Positions 26,273 through 34,996 of a stretch of DNA of 64,000 bases are shown here, piece by piece. How positions within the stretch are numbered: position 1 is the stretch's first letter; every line of letters starts with the position of its first letter. The notes below the pieces were generated by a model. The model ran no database searches. It was not told the DNA's origin and saw only the letters and a program-made list of their open reading frames with translations. Origin of the DNA: Streptomyces angustmyceticus. Lineage in GTDB: Bacteria > Actinomycetota > Actinomycetes > Streptomycetales > Streptomycetaceae. The position numbers and the translations under genes are program-made. The stretch is taken from NCBI RefSeq assembly GCF_019933235.1, contig NZ_CP082945.1, positions 372,001-436,000 of the forward strand, read 5' to 3'.

Positions 26273-27268
26273 ATGAGTTCGCACGGCGGCACCCCCCGGC
26301 GGGCAGCGCTCGCGACCTGGCCGACCCCGCTGGAGCCGGCGCCGCGGCTGGCCCGCGCGCTCGGCCTCGGGGCGGACGACCTGTGGATCAAGCGCGAGGA
26401 CCTCACCGGGCTCGGCGGCGGCGGGAACAAGGTCAGGAAACTGGAGTGGATCTGCGGTGCGGCGCTCGCCGAGGGCGCCACGACCCTGGTGACGACCGGC
26501 GCCGCACAGAGCAACCACGCCCGGCTGACCGCGGCCGCCGGCCAACGGCTCGGGCTCGATGTGGTCCTGGTGCTGGCCGGCGCGGCCGGTGACTCGGCCT
26601 CCGGGAACCTCGTCCTCGACGGCCTCTTCGGGGCCAGGGTCGTCTGGGCCGGAGACGTGAGCGGCAGCGGGCTCGCGGCCGCGGCCCGGGGCGTGGCGGA
26701 GCGGCTCCGGGAGCGGGGAGCCGTCCCGGCGCTGATTCCGCTGGGCGGCTCCAGCCCGCTGGGGGCGTACGGCTATGCCGAGTGCGGGCGCGAACTCCTG
26801 GGCCAGGCCCCCGACCTGGACACCGTCGTCGTCGCCCTGGGGTCCGGCGGCACGATGGCCGGGCTGGTCGACACCCTCGGCCCCGGGAAGGTGCTGGGCG
26901 TCGACTGCGGGGCGGTGCCCGACCCGGCGGGCACGGTCACCGGCCTGGTCACCGCGCTGTCCGGCACCGTCCACACACCGGAGAGCCTGCGGCTGCGACG
27001 GGACCAGGTCGGCGCCGGGTACAGCACGTTGACCGAGGAGTCGATGGACGCCCTGACGCTGGCGGGCCGTACGGAGGGCATCGCCCTCGACCCGGTCTAC
27101 ACCGGGCGCGCGCTGGCCGGGCTGCGGGCGGCGGTGCGGGACGGGAGCGTGGCTCCCGGGCGGCGCACCGTCCTGCTGCACTCCGGCGGGCTGCCGGGCC
27201 TGTTCGGCCACGGCGACGCCGTCGCCCGCTGCCAGGAAGCGCTCACGGTCCTGCCGCTCCACGAGTGA
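26273..27268 (+). CDS. PLP-dependent D-cysteine desulfhydrase / ACC deaminase-like enzyme
   Basis: A 331-residue fold-type II PLP enzyme. DLWIKREDLTG and GGGGNKVRKLEW place the Schiff-base lysine (NK) near residue 53; TTGAAQSNHARLTAAA matches the substrate-binding QSNH motif of D-cysteine desulfhydrase and ACC deaminase. The glycine loop for the PLP phosphate is GSGGTMAG. Family members release ammonia and H2S or alpha-ketobutyrate. The ACC-specific residues cannot be judged with confidence, so D-cysteine desulfhydrase is only the default name. It is preceded by GGAAGGG and convergent with the TetR gene. Confidence 0.86.
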   Translation: MSSHGGTPRRAALATWPTPLEPAPRLARALGLGADDLWIKREDLTGLGGGGNKVRKLEWICGAALAEGATTLVTTGAAQSNHARLTAAAGQRLGLDVVLVLAGAAGDSASGNLVLDGLFGARVVWAGDVSGSGLAAAARGVAERLRERGAVPALIPLGGSSPLGAYGYAECGRELLGQAPDLDTVVVALGSGGTMAGLVDTLGPGKVLGVDCGAVPDPAGTVTGLVTALSGTVHTPESLRLRRDQVGAGYSTLTEESMDALTLAGRTEGIALDPVYTGRALAGLRAAVRDGSVAPGRRTVLLHSGGLPGLFGHGDAVARCQEALTVLPLHE

Positions 27269-27296
27269 GCGCGGCGGCGCGGACGCCGGCCGGGGG

Positions 27297-27908
27297 TCAG
27301 ATCTCGGGGAAGGCGTCGGGGACGCCGAGGGTGCCCGCGACGGCGTGCCAGATGGCCGCCTGGGCGGCGGGGAGGTCGATGCGGGGGTCGCCCAGCATCA
27401 GCCGGATGCCGAACCCGTCGCTCAGGGAGACCAGGAGGGTGCTGACCGCCTCCACATCGCAGTCGCTGAACTCGCCCGACGCGATGCCCCGCCGGACGGC
27501 CTCGCCGATCCAGGTGTGCAGCTGGTCGTACAGGTCGACGGCGAAGTGGCGGGCGGTCTCGTCGCGCAGGGCCCGCACCCACAGCTCCTGCCACAGCCGC
27601 CAGTCCTGCCGCAGTTCGGGGTCGGTGGGCAGCATGTTGTGCAGGATGCGGGCGAGGACCACCGAGGCGGGCACCGAGTCGGCGTCGCGTTCGAGTTCCG
27701 TGCCGGTCTGGGCGAAGGAGTGCGTCATCGCCTCGGCGAAGAGCCGCTCACGGTTCTCGAAGTGGTAGTGGAGCAGGGCGGTGGACACACCGGCGTGTTC
27801 CGCGACCATCCGCATCCGGATCTTCTCGAAGCCGACCTCGGCGATCACTTCGCACGCGGCGGACAGGATCCGTTCCCGCGTTTCGAGAGTGCGTTCAGCC
27901 TTGGCCAC
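27297..27908 (-). CDS. TetR-family transcriptional regulator
   Basis: A 203-residue repressor. The N-terminal HTH is clear (TRERILSAACEVIAEVGFEKIRMRMVAEHAGVS, then ALLHYHFENRERLFAEAM). The C-terminal ligand domain resembles the BetI/AcrR-like group. The start is GTG (27908) with GGGGAG upstream. It lies last in the leftward operon of CoA-metabolism genes, 103 bases after the dehydrogenase, so it is probably co-transcribed. It is the only TetR gene in the window and thus the prime candidate to bind the paired inverted repeats at 35567-35643. Confidence 0.92.
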   Translation of the reverse strand: MAKAERTLETRERILSAACEVIAEVGFEKIRMRMVAEHAGVSTALLHYHFENRERLFAEAMTHSFAQTGTELERDADSVPASVVLARILHNMLPTDPELRQDWRLWQELWVRALRDETARHFAVDLYDQLHTWIGEAVRRGIASGEFSDCDVEAVSTLLVSLSDGFGIRLMLGDPRIDLPAAQAAIWHAVAGTLGVPDAFPEI

Positions 27909-28011
27909 GTGAGTGCTCCCCGGGTCGGTGTCGGTGTCCTCGGCGGTCCGGCGGGCCCGCCGGGTCCATCTTCCCGCATCGGCGCCCTCGGCGGTCCGCC
28001 GCCCGGCGGGG

Positions 28012-28878
28012 TCAGGGGTAGGAGTGGAAGCCCCGGCCCGACTTGCGGCCGAGGAGGCCCGCGTCGACCATCCGGGACAGCAGCGGCGGGGGCGCGTAGC
28101 GGGGCTCGCGGAACTCCTCGTAGAGCGATTCGGCGATCGCCCGAGTCGTGTCGAGGCCGATCAGGTCGGCCAGGGCGAGCGGCCCCAGCGGGTGGGCGCA
28201 GCCCAGCCGCATCCCGCGGTCGATGTCGTCCGCCGAGGCCGCGCCGGACTCGGCCATCCGCACCGCGTCCAGCAGGTAGGGCACGAGCAGGGCGTTGACG
28301 AGGAACCCGGCGCGGTCCGCGGCGCGCACCACGTCCTTGCCCAGCACGTCGGCGGCGAAGGAGTGCGTCCTGCGGACGGTGTCGTCGCCGGTCAGCAGGG
28401 AGGGCACCAGCTCGACGAGCGGCAGCACCGGCACGGGGTTGAAGAAATGCAGGCCGATGACCTGCTGGGGGCGGGCGGTGGCCGCGGCGAGGCGGATGAC
28501 GGGGAGGGAGGAGGTGTTGGTCGCCAGGATCGCGTCCGGGCGCCGGACCACCTCGTCGAGCCGGGTGAAGACGGCCAGCTTCGCCCGCTCGTCCTCGGCG
28601 ACGGCTTCGACGACCAGGTCACGGTCGGCCAGCGCCGCCAGGTCGGTGCCGACCGTGATCCGGGCGAGCGCGGCGTCCCGGTCCCCGGCGGAGAGCCGGC
28701 CGGCCGCCGGGGCGCGTTCCAGGGAGCCGGTGATCCGGCGGAGCCCGGCGTCCGCGGCGGCCGGGCCGGTCTCGACGACGTGCACCTCCCGGCCCGCACG
28801 GGCACACACCTCGGCGATGCCGGAGCCCATCAGGCCGCAGCCCACGACCCCGACTGTTTCGACTGCACGCTGCGACAT
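28012..28878 (-). CDS. 3-hydroxyacyl-CoA (3-hydroxybutyryl-CoA) dehydrogenase
   Basis: A 288-residue NAD-dependent enzyme of the Hbd/FadB2 type. The Rossmann loop is VGVVGCGLMGSGIAEV (residues 8-23). Catalytic and family motifs: TNTSSLPV, GLHFFNPVPVLPLVEL (catalytic His in LHFFNP), and AGFLVNALLVPYLLDAVRM with PLGPLALADLIGLD. The length is normal. It oxidises the 3-hydroxy intermediate in beta-oxidation, following the two dehydrogenases encoded upstream in the operon. CCAGGAGGAGCG precedes the ATG. Carnitine dehydrogenases share the fold but are usually longer. Confidence 0.92.
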   Translation of the reverse strand: MSQRAVETVGVVGCGLMGSGIAEVCARAGREVHVVETGPAAADAGLRRITGSLERAPAAGRLSAGDRDAALARITVGTDLAALADRDLVVEAVAEDERAKLAVFTRLDEVVRRPDAILATNTSSLPVIRLAAATARPQQVIGLHFFNPVPVLPLVELVPSLLTGDDTVRRTHSFAADVLGKDVVRAADRAGFLVNALLVPYLLDAVRMAESGAASADDIDRGMRLGCAHPLGPLALADLIGLDTTRAIAESLYEEFREPRYAPPPLLSRMVDAGLLGRKSGRGFHSYP

Positions 28879-29002
28879 CGCTCCTCCTGGGCCGGTGCTC
28901 CGGGACGTCTCGCGGGTCCCGCCCGGCGGGTGAGGGCGCCGGGCGGGGTACGGCGGGGGCGGGGCCGGGTGCCCCGGCCGGTGACCGGGGTGCCCGGCCG
29001 GG

Positions 29003-30175
29003 TCAGGAGGCGGTGGGCAGTTGCAGGACGCCGGTGCCCCGCTTGACCAGTTCGCCGGCGATGATCAGGCGCTGGATCTCGGAGGTTCCCTCCCAGATCC
29101 GGTCCACCCGCAGCTCGCGGTAGAGCCGCTCGACCGGGTACGAACGGTCGTAGCCGCGCCCGCCGAAGATCTGCACACAGCGGTCGATGACCCGTCCGGC
29201 CGCCTCGCTCGCCGCGAGCTTGGCGATGGCCGCCTTGGCGTGCAGCGTCTTGCGGTCGACGGTGCCCTCGTCGACCTCCCAGGCGACCTGGTGGGTGTAG
29301 GCCCGGTTGACGGCGATGTCCACCGCGCAGTCCGCCAGCATCCCCTGCACCAGCTGGAAGTCGGCGATCGGCGACCCGAACTGCCGGCGCTCCACCGCCC
29401 AGTCCCGCGCCAGCCGGAGCGCCCGTTCCGCGGCGCCGGTGGTACGGGCCGCGATCATCAGCCGTTCCTCGGTGAACCAGGACCGGGTGATGTCATAGCC
29501 GTTGCCCACTCCCCCGAGCACGGCGTCCTCGGGGACCCGCACCCCGGTGAAGGTGAACTCGGGGTGCTCGTAGACGAAGGTGTGCATGAAGCGCGGCACC
29601 CGGGTCATCTCGATGCCGGGGGTGTCCTTGTCGACGAGGAAGAGCGTCGGCTCCCGGTCCGGGCCCGCGGCGGCGAGGACGATCATGAAGTCGGCGTGGT
29701 CGCCGACGGTCACGAACCACTTCTCGCCGTTGAGCGTCCAGCCGTCGGCCGTCCGCATCGCGGTGGTCGCCAGGTTCTGCGGGTCGGATCCGGCGCCGGG
29801 CTCGGTCACCGCGTAGCAGTCGCGGCGCTCGCCGCGGATGACCGGTTCGAGGAAACGCGCGCGCTGGGCGGGGGTGCAGAAGCGCAGGGCGTTGGCGGGG
29901 CGCCAGACGGTGTCCCACAGGGCGCCGGTGAGCTGCCCCAACTCCTCCTGGACGATGGCCTGTTCCAGGATGGTCAGCCCGGCGCCGCCCCACTCCCGGG
30001 GCATGTTGACGGCCTGCAGGCCGGAGGCGAGGACGGCGTCGCGGATGGCGGCGTGGTCGTCCGCCGTCAGGCCGTTGTTCTCCTCGCAGTCGGTCTCGTA
30101 CGCGGTGAGGGTCTCGGTGAGTTCGCGCGCGGTGCGCTTGAGGTCCGCCTGGCGGGGGGTGAGACGGAAGTCCAT
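29003..30175 (-). CDS. Acyl-CoA dehydrogenase, copy A
   Basis: A 390-residue FAD enzyme. Motifs: CYAVTEPGAGSDPQN (FAD and substrate loop), GEKWFVT, and RVDRIWEGTSEIQRLIIA carrying the expected catalytic Glu (WEGT). The N-terminal helical, middle beta and C-terminal helical domains are complete. It introduces the alpha-beta double bond into an acyl-CoA. The next gene upstream is a paralogue whose last third is nearly identical at the DNA level. The ATG at 30175 has GAGGA upstream. Chain-length preference is not readable. Confidence 0.93.
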   Translation of the reverse strand: MDFRLTPRQADLKRTARELTETLTAYETDCEENNGLTADDHAAIRDAVLASGLQAVNMPREWGGAGLTILEQAIVQEELGQLTGALWDTVWRPANALRFCTPAQRARFLEPVIRGERRDCYAVTEPGAGSDPQNLATTAMRTADGWTLNGEKWFVTVGDHADFMIVLAAAGPDREPTLFLVDKDTPGIEMTRVPRFMHTFVYEHPEFTFTGVRVPEDAVLGGVGNGYDITRSWFTEERLMIAARTTGAAERALRLARDWAVERRQFGSPIADFQLVQGMLADCAVDIAVNRAYTHQVAWEVDEGTVDRKTLHAKAAIAKLAASEAAGRVIDRCVQIFGGRGYDRSYPVERLYRELRVDRIWEGTSEIQRLIIAGELVKRGTGVLQLPTAS

Positions 30176-30222
30176 GTCAGTCCTCGGAGTCGATGGGGTG
30201 CCGGGTGGGGTGGTGGCCGCGG

Positions 30223-31395
30223 TCAGGGCAGGGGCAGGTCGAGGGCGCGGGTGCCGCGCTTGATCAGCTCGTTGGCGATGATCAGGCGCTGGATCTCGGA
30301 GGTGCCCTCCCAGATCCGGTCCACCCGCAGCTCGCGGTAGAGCCGCTCGACCGGGTACGAACGGTCGTAGCCGCGCCCGCCGAAGATCTGCACACACCGG
30401 TCGATGACCCGGCCCGCCGCCTCGCTCGCCGCGAGCTTGGCCGTCGATGCCTTGGCGTGCAGCGCCTTGGGGTCGGCGCCCGGCTGGTCGGCCTCCCAGG
30501 CGACCTGGTGGGTGTAGGCCCGGTTGACGGCGATGTCCACCGCGCAGTCCGCCAGCATCCCCTGCACCAGCTGGAAGTCGGCGATCGGCGCCCCGAACTG
30601 CCGGCGCTCCACCGCCCAGTCCCGCGCCAGCCCGAGGGCCCGCTCGGCGGCGCCGGTGGTACGGGCCGCGATCATCAGCCGTTCGTCGGTGAACCATTCC
30701 TTGGTGAGTTCGTAGCCGTTGCCGACGCCGCCGAGGACGTCCTCGTCGGGCACGAAGACGTCGGTGAAGGTGAACTCGGGGTGCCCGTTCACCGCGGAGT
30801 GCATGAAGCGCGGCACCCGCGTCATCCGGACGCCCGGTGCCTGCTTGTCGACGAAGAAGAGGGTCGCGGCCCGCTCCGGTCCCGCATCGGCCTGCACCAG
30901 CAGGAAGTCGGCGACGTCGCCGCAGGTGACGAACCACTTCTCGCCGTTGAGCAGCCAGCCGCCCTCGGTGCGGGTGGCGGTACTGGTGCCGGAGGAGGGG
31001 TCGGAGCCCGCGCCGGGTTCGGTCACCGCGAAGGCGTCGAAGCGCTCGCCCCGGATGACCGGGAGGAGGTACTTCTCCCGCTGGGCCCGGGTGCCGTACG
31101 CCAGCACGTTCGCGGGCCGCCAGGGCATGTCCCACAGGCAGTTGGTGACCTTGCCGAACTCCTCCTCGACGATGACCTGGTCGAGCAGCGACAGCCCGGG
31201 GCCGCCCCACTTCTCTGGCATGTTGATGGCGTAGACGCCGGCGTCGATCGCGGCCCGGGTCAGTTCCCTGACGGTGTCGGCCGGCAGCGGTCCGCCGGCC
31301 TCCTCGGCCTGGTCCTCGTAGCGGAAGAGCAGCTCGGTGTAGGCGGCGGCGCGGGCCTTCAGATCGGCCTGGCGGGCGGTGTAGCGGAAGTCCAT
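30223..31395 (-). CDS. Acyl-CoA dehydrogenase, copy B
   Basis: Also exactly 390 residues, parallel to copy A throughout: FAVTEPGAGSDPSSG, NGEKWFVTCG, catalytic Glu in IWEGTSEIQRLIIA. The N-terminal 250 residues differ moderately, whereas the C-terminal 130 are almost the same. The pair may act as two subunits of a heteromeric dehydrogenase, as known for some steroid and other actinobacterial acyl-CoA dehydrogenases, or on two successive substrates. Both retain the catalytic Glu, which argues against one being a purely structural partner. The gap to copy A is 47 bases; the gap to the ligase gene is 31. Confidence 0.93.
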   Translation of the reverse strand: MDFRYTARQADLKARAAAYTELLFRYEDQAEEAGGPLPADTVRELTRAAIDAGVYAINMPEKWGGPGLSLLDQVIVEEEFGKVTNCLWDMPWRPANVLAYGTRAQREKYLLPVIRGERFDAFAVTEPGAGSDPSSGTSTATRTEGGWLLNGEKWFVTCGDVADFLLVQADAGPERAATLFFVDKQAPGVRMTRVPRFMHSAVNGHPEFTFTDVFVPDEDVLGGVGNGYELTKEWFTDERLMIAARTTGAAERALGLARDWAVERRQFGAPIADFQLVQGMLADCAVDIAVNRAYTHQVAWEADQPGADPKALHAKASTAKLAASEAAGRVIDRCVQIFGGRGYDRSYPVERLYRELRVDRIWEGTSEIQRLIIANELIKRGTRALDLPLP

Positions 31396-31426
31396 GGTTC
31401 CTCCGGGGCGGCGGGCGGGGCGGGCG

Positions 31427-33514
31427 TCAGGCCGGTACGGCGCGGGCGTCGAGGGCGAGGGCGCCGTCCGGGCGGACGAGCAGCGGGTTGACCTCGATCT
31501 CGGCGATCTCGGGGTGGGCGGCGGCGAGCGTGGTGAGGCGCTCGATCACGGCCGCCGCCGCGGTCAGGTCCACGGCGGGGCGGCCGCGGACACCGTGGAG
31601 GAGCGCGGCGGTCCGCAGCCCGGTCAGCAGCTGTACGGCGCGGGCCGCCGGGACGGGGGCCAGGGCGAAGGCGACGTCGTGCAGGGCCTCGGTGAGCACT
31701 CCGCCCAGGCCGACCATGGCGACCGGGCCGAACCGGGGGTCGCGCCGGACCCCCACGATCAGCTCGACGCCGTCGGTCAGGTCGGCCATCGCCTCGACGG
31801 AGTAGGAGGCGGCGCCGAGCCGGGCGTGCATCTCCCGGAAGGCGGCGAGGAGCGCGGCCCGGTCCGGCAGGGCCAGGGCGACCCCGCCGGCGTCGGACTT
31901 GTGCAGGAGGTGGAGGGCCTTGAGGACGTAGGGGCCCTCGAACGCGTCGGCAGCGGCGTGCAGTTGGGCTTCATCGGCGATCTCACGGGCCGCGGGGAAG
32001 GGCACCCCGGCGGCGCTCAGCAGGGCGCGGACGCCGTGGTAGCCGGGGTCGCGCAGCGGTGCCGCGGCCGGTGGCAGCGGGCGGACGCCGGGCGGTCCCG
32101 CGGCCTCGTCCGCGGTCATGGCGGCCAGCGCGCGGGCCGCGTCCTCGGTGGCGGCGAACACCGGTATGCCCGCCTCGACCAGCGTCCGGCAGCTGGGTGC
32201 GTCCGGGAACATCGACTGCACCACCAGGGGTTTGGCGGTGCGCGCCGCATGGGCGGCCATCTGCTGCGCGGTCTCCAGCTCGCCCGCCGCGAGGGCGCTC
32301 CCGCCGCCCGCGGTGCCGCTCTCGGCCGCCGGGCCGCCCAGGCCGCCGGTCGCCGCCGAGTAGCCGCCGAAGTACCCGGTCAACACGACCGAGTCGACCT
32401 CGTCCAGGGCGAGCAGCGCGGAGACGGTGTCGCCGTAGGAGTGCGGGTTCTGTTCCCCCATCCCGGCGAGGTCGACGGGGTTGCCCACCGCGGACTGTTC
32501 CCACAGCAGCGTCCTGAGCCGGTCCTGCGCGGCGGGCCCGAGTTCGGGCACGGCCAGCCCGGCGGCCTCGGCGGCGTCGGCGGCGATGGCGCCGTGGCCG
32601 CCGCCGTCCGTGCAGACCGCGGTGCGGTGTCCGGTGGCGCGCCGCCCGCCGTGCAGCGCGGCGAGGACGACGGTCATCTCGTGGGGGGTGGCGACCAGTT
32701 CGACGCCGGCGTCGCGGCAGGCGGCGGCCACGACGTCGGCGGAGGTGGTCAGGGCGCCGGTGTGGGACTGGGCACCGCGCGCGGAGGCGGCGCCCCGCCC
32801 GGCGGTGAGCAGGACCACCGGTTTGCCCGCGGCGGCGGCCGCCTCGGCGAAGGCCCGGCCGTCGCCGAAGTCCTCCGCGTAGACGGCGATGGCCCGGGTG
32901 GCGTCGTGCCGGGCGGCGTCCTCGATCAGGTCGACGAGGGTGACATCGGCCTGGTTGCCCAGCGAGACGAAGCGGGAGAAGCCCAGCCCGTGCGGGGCGC
33001 AGCGGAGTTGGAGTTCGAGGGCGAGGTTGCCGCTCTGGCTCAGCAGGGCGATGCCGCCGGGCGCGAAGCGGTCGGAGGCGAGGTAGAGCTCGGTGGTGTT
33101 GTCGGTGATGCCGAGGCAGTTGGGGCCGACGAGGACGGCGCCGGCGGCACGTACCCGGTCGGCGACGGCCTGCTGGCGGGCCAGCCCGGCGGGGCCGGTC
33201 TCGGCGAAGCCGGCGGTGATGCCGACGAGGGCGCGGGCCCCGCAGGCGAGTGCCTCGTCGACGGCGGCCTCGAAGCCGGCGCCCGGTACGGCGATCACCA
33301 CGAGGTCGACGGGTTCGCCGATTCCGGCGAGCGAGGTGGCCGCGGTGCGCCCGAGGACCGTGCCGCCCCGGCGGTTCACCAGGTGGACGGGCCGGCGGTC
33401 GGGTGCCCGCAGGGCCTGGGCGGCGACCGCGTGGCCGTACTTCGCCGGGTCGTCACTGGCTCCGACCACCGCGACCGACTTCGGGTCGAACAGCGCCGAC
33501 AGATCACGTCCCAT
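31427..33514 (-). CDS. ADP-forming acyl-CoA synthetase-like ligase (acetate-CoA ligase family, fused subunits)
   Basis: A 695-residue protein. The N-terminal CoA-binding Rossmann domain is FDPKSVAVVGASDDPAKYGHAV; a succinyl-CoA-ligase-like pair of domains follows, with GIALLSQSGNLALEL and the phosphohistidine loop near GAASARGAQSHTGAL (His in SHTGAL). The C-terminal ATP-grasp part (about 470-695) includes GYHGVRALLSAAGVPFPAAREI, PYVLKALHLLHKSDAGGVALAL and EIEVNPLLV. It makes a CoA ester from a carboxylate with ATP, giving ADP and phosphate, the probable entry to the adjacent beta-oxidation enzymes. The start at 33514 (GGAGAGG upstream) lies 2 bases after the ferredoxin stop. Confidence 0.9.
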   Translation of the reverse strand: MGRDLSALFDPKSVAVVGASDDPAKYGHAVAAQALRAPDRRPVHLVNRRGGTVLGRTAATSLAGIGEPVDLVVIAVPGAGFEAAVDEALACGARALVGITAGFAETGPAGLARQQAVADRVRAAGAVLVGPNCLGITDNTTELYLASDRFAPGGIALLSQSGNLALELQLRCAPHGLGFSRFVSLGNQADVTLVDLIEDAARHDATRAIAVYAEDFGDGRAFAEAAAAAGKPVVLLTAGRGAASARGAQSHTGALTTSADVVAAACRDAGVELVATPHEMTVVLAALHGGRRATGHRTAVCTDGGGHGAIAADAAEAAGLAVPELGPAAQDRLRTLLWEQSAVGNPVDLAGMGEQNPHSYGDTVSALLALDEVDSVVLTGYFGGYSAATGGLGGPAAESGTAGGGSALAAGELETAQQMAAHAARTAKPLVVQSMFPDAPSCRTLVEAGIPVFAATEDAARALAAMTADEAAGPPGVRPLPPAAAPLRDPGYHGVRALLSAAGVPFPAAREIADEAQLHAAADAFEGPYVLKALHLLHKSDAGGVALALPDRAALLAAFREMHARLGAASYSVEAMADLTDGVELIVGVRRDPRFGPVAMVGLGGVLTEALHDVAFALAPVPAARAVQLLTGLRTAALLHGVRGRPAVDLTAAAAVIERLTTLAAAHPEIAEIEVNPLLVRPDGALALDARAVPA

Positions 33515-33516
33515 GG

Positions 33517-33708
33517 TCACCTCTCCAGCCGGAGCGCGGAGTTGGGGCAGGCTTCGGCGGCGGCGCGGGCGGCGTCTTCCGAGGCGCCCGGCGCGGGGTC
33601 GGCGGTGACGGCGGCGTAGCCGAACTCGTCGAGGTCGATGAGGTCCGGTGCGGGTTCCTGGCACAGGCCGTAGCCCTGGCAGCGGGTGGCGTCGAGACGG
33701 AGTTTCAC
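33517..33708 (-). CDS. Small [3Fe-4S] ferredoxin
   Basis: 63 residues with Cys10, Cys16 and Cys54 in CQGYGLC and ACPNSAL, the three-ligand pattern of [3Fe-4S] ferredoxins that serve P450s and Rieske-type oxygenases in actinomycetes. It sits directly between the CoA ligase and the NuoF-like flavoprotein, 13 bases from the latter. The likely route is NADH, flavoprotein, ferredoxin, oxygenase (the Rieske enzyme encoded divergently), which is inference from position. Confidence 0.92.
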   Translation of the reverse strand: MKLRLDATRCQGYGLCQEPAPDLIDLDEFGYAAVTADPAPGASEDAARAAAEACPNSALRLER

Positions 33709-33721
33709 GGCGGTCGTCCTT

Positions 33722-34996
33722 TCAGCGGGGGGAGGCGGCGGAGCGGGGGCGGGGCACGGCGGCGCGGGCGACGTGCGGGACGGGGACGGTGAGCCGGCCG
33801 GCGTCGGCGGGCGAGGCGCAGCCGGGACAGGGGGCGTCGAGGTGGGCGCGGACCAGGTCGGGGAAGGCGCGCAGCAGACTGCCGGCCGTGCCCGCGGCGG
33901 CGTCGAGCAGGCCGCAGGCGCCGCGGCCGGGCAGTGCGGTGGACCAGCGCCGCAGCCGGGTGAGGAGGCCCGCGTCGGCGGTGCCGTGGGTCAGGGCGCC
34001 GAGGGCGTCGCGTACGGAACCGGTGCCCGCGACGCAGATGCCGCACTGCCGGGCGCTCTCGGCGGCGAGATGGGCGACGGCGGCGGAGGCGAGGGACACC
34101 GGGCACTCGTCGGGGGCGAGGAAGCGGATCGCCCCGCAGCCCAGTGCCGTGCCCGCGGCCGCGAGGGTGTCGGGGTCCAGCGCCAGGTCGAGTCGGCCGG
34201 GGCCGAGCAGTCCGCCGAAGAGGCCGCCCATGAGGACGCCGGCCGGCTCGGGGGTGCCCTGGGCCCGTGCCAGGGTCCGCAGGGTGCAGCCGTAGGGCAC
34301 CTCGGCGAGCAGGGGTGCGGCGCCGCGGCCGGCGAGCGTGACCAGGGTCGCGCGGGCGGCCGGGCGCCGGCGGTCCGGCCGGGCGGCGATGAGCGCGATC
34401 CGGGCCAGGGTCTCGACGTTGGCGACGAGCGTCGGGGCGCCGCCGACGCCCTGCTGGAAGGGGCGGGGCGGTTTGGCGGTGGGCAGGGCGGGGCCGCCGT
34501 TGATCCGGCGGACCACGGCGGTCTCCTCCCCCGCGACATAGGTGTGGTCGGTGTCGACGACGTCGCACGGCAGCCGGGGCGTCCGCTCGGCGAGCGCCCG
34601 GCGGATCCGCTCGCCGGCCACGGTGTCGGAGACGTAGACGTAGCCGCGTTCCGCGCCGGTGATCTCCGCGGCGCGCGCCAGCCCGTCCAGGACCAGGTGC
34701 GGGCGGGCCCGCAGCAGCCAGCGGTCCTTGACGGAGCCGGGCTCGCCCTCCTCGCCGTTGGCCACGACGACGGGGCGGGGCCCGGCGTCGCGGACGGCGC
34801 GGAGCTTGGCCGCGGCGGGGAAGCCGGCGCCGCCCCGCCCGCGCAGGCCGTCGAGGCGGTCGAGGAGCTCCGCCGCGCCGATCGCGCCTCGGTAGCCGCC
34901 GGCGGCCAGATACGCGCGGACGTCCTCGGTCACGCCCGGTGCCGTGCCGAGCACGGAGGGGGCGCCCGGCGGTATCAGGGAGTCGATCCCGGTCAT
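33722..34996 (-). CDS. NuoF-like NADH-dependent flavoprotein
   Basis: A 424-residue relative of the 51-kDa subunit of complex I. The FMN/NADH region is LRGRGGAGFPAAAKL and VVVANGEEGEPGSVKDRWLL; an SLBB-like segment follows (near 230-300), then an iron-sulfur region with CGICVAGTGS and GRGACGLLDA. In complex I the cluster needs four Cys in a CGxCxPC...C pattern; here the third position is Gly, leaving three visible ligands plus an extra CPGC close to the C-terminus. No NuoE or other complex I gene is nearby. Next to a ferredoxin, it probably passes electrons from NADH to that ferredoxin. The start ATG overlaps the stop of the preceding gene. Confidence 0.85.
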   Translation of the reverse strand: MTGIDSLIPPGAPSVLGTAPGVTEDVRAYLAAGGYRGAIGAAELLDRLDGLRGRGGAGFPAAAKLRAVRDAGPRPVVVANGEEGEPGSVKDRWLLRARPHLVLDGLARAAEITGAERGYVYVSDTVAGERIRRALAERTPRLPCDVVDTDHTYVAGEETAVVRRINGGPALPTAKPPRPFQQGVGGAPTLVANVETLARIALIAARPDRRRPAARATLVTLAGRGAAPLLAEVPYGCTLRTLARAQGTPEPAGVLMGGLFGGLLGPGRLDLALDPDTLAAAGTALGCGAIRFLAPDECPVSLASAAVAHLAAESARQCGICVAGTGSVRDALGALTHGTADAGLLTRLRRWSTALPGRGACGLLDAAAGTAGSLLRAFPDLVRAHLDAPCPGCASPADAGRLTVPVPHVARAAVPRPRSAASPR

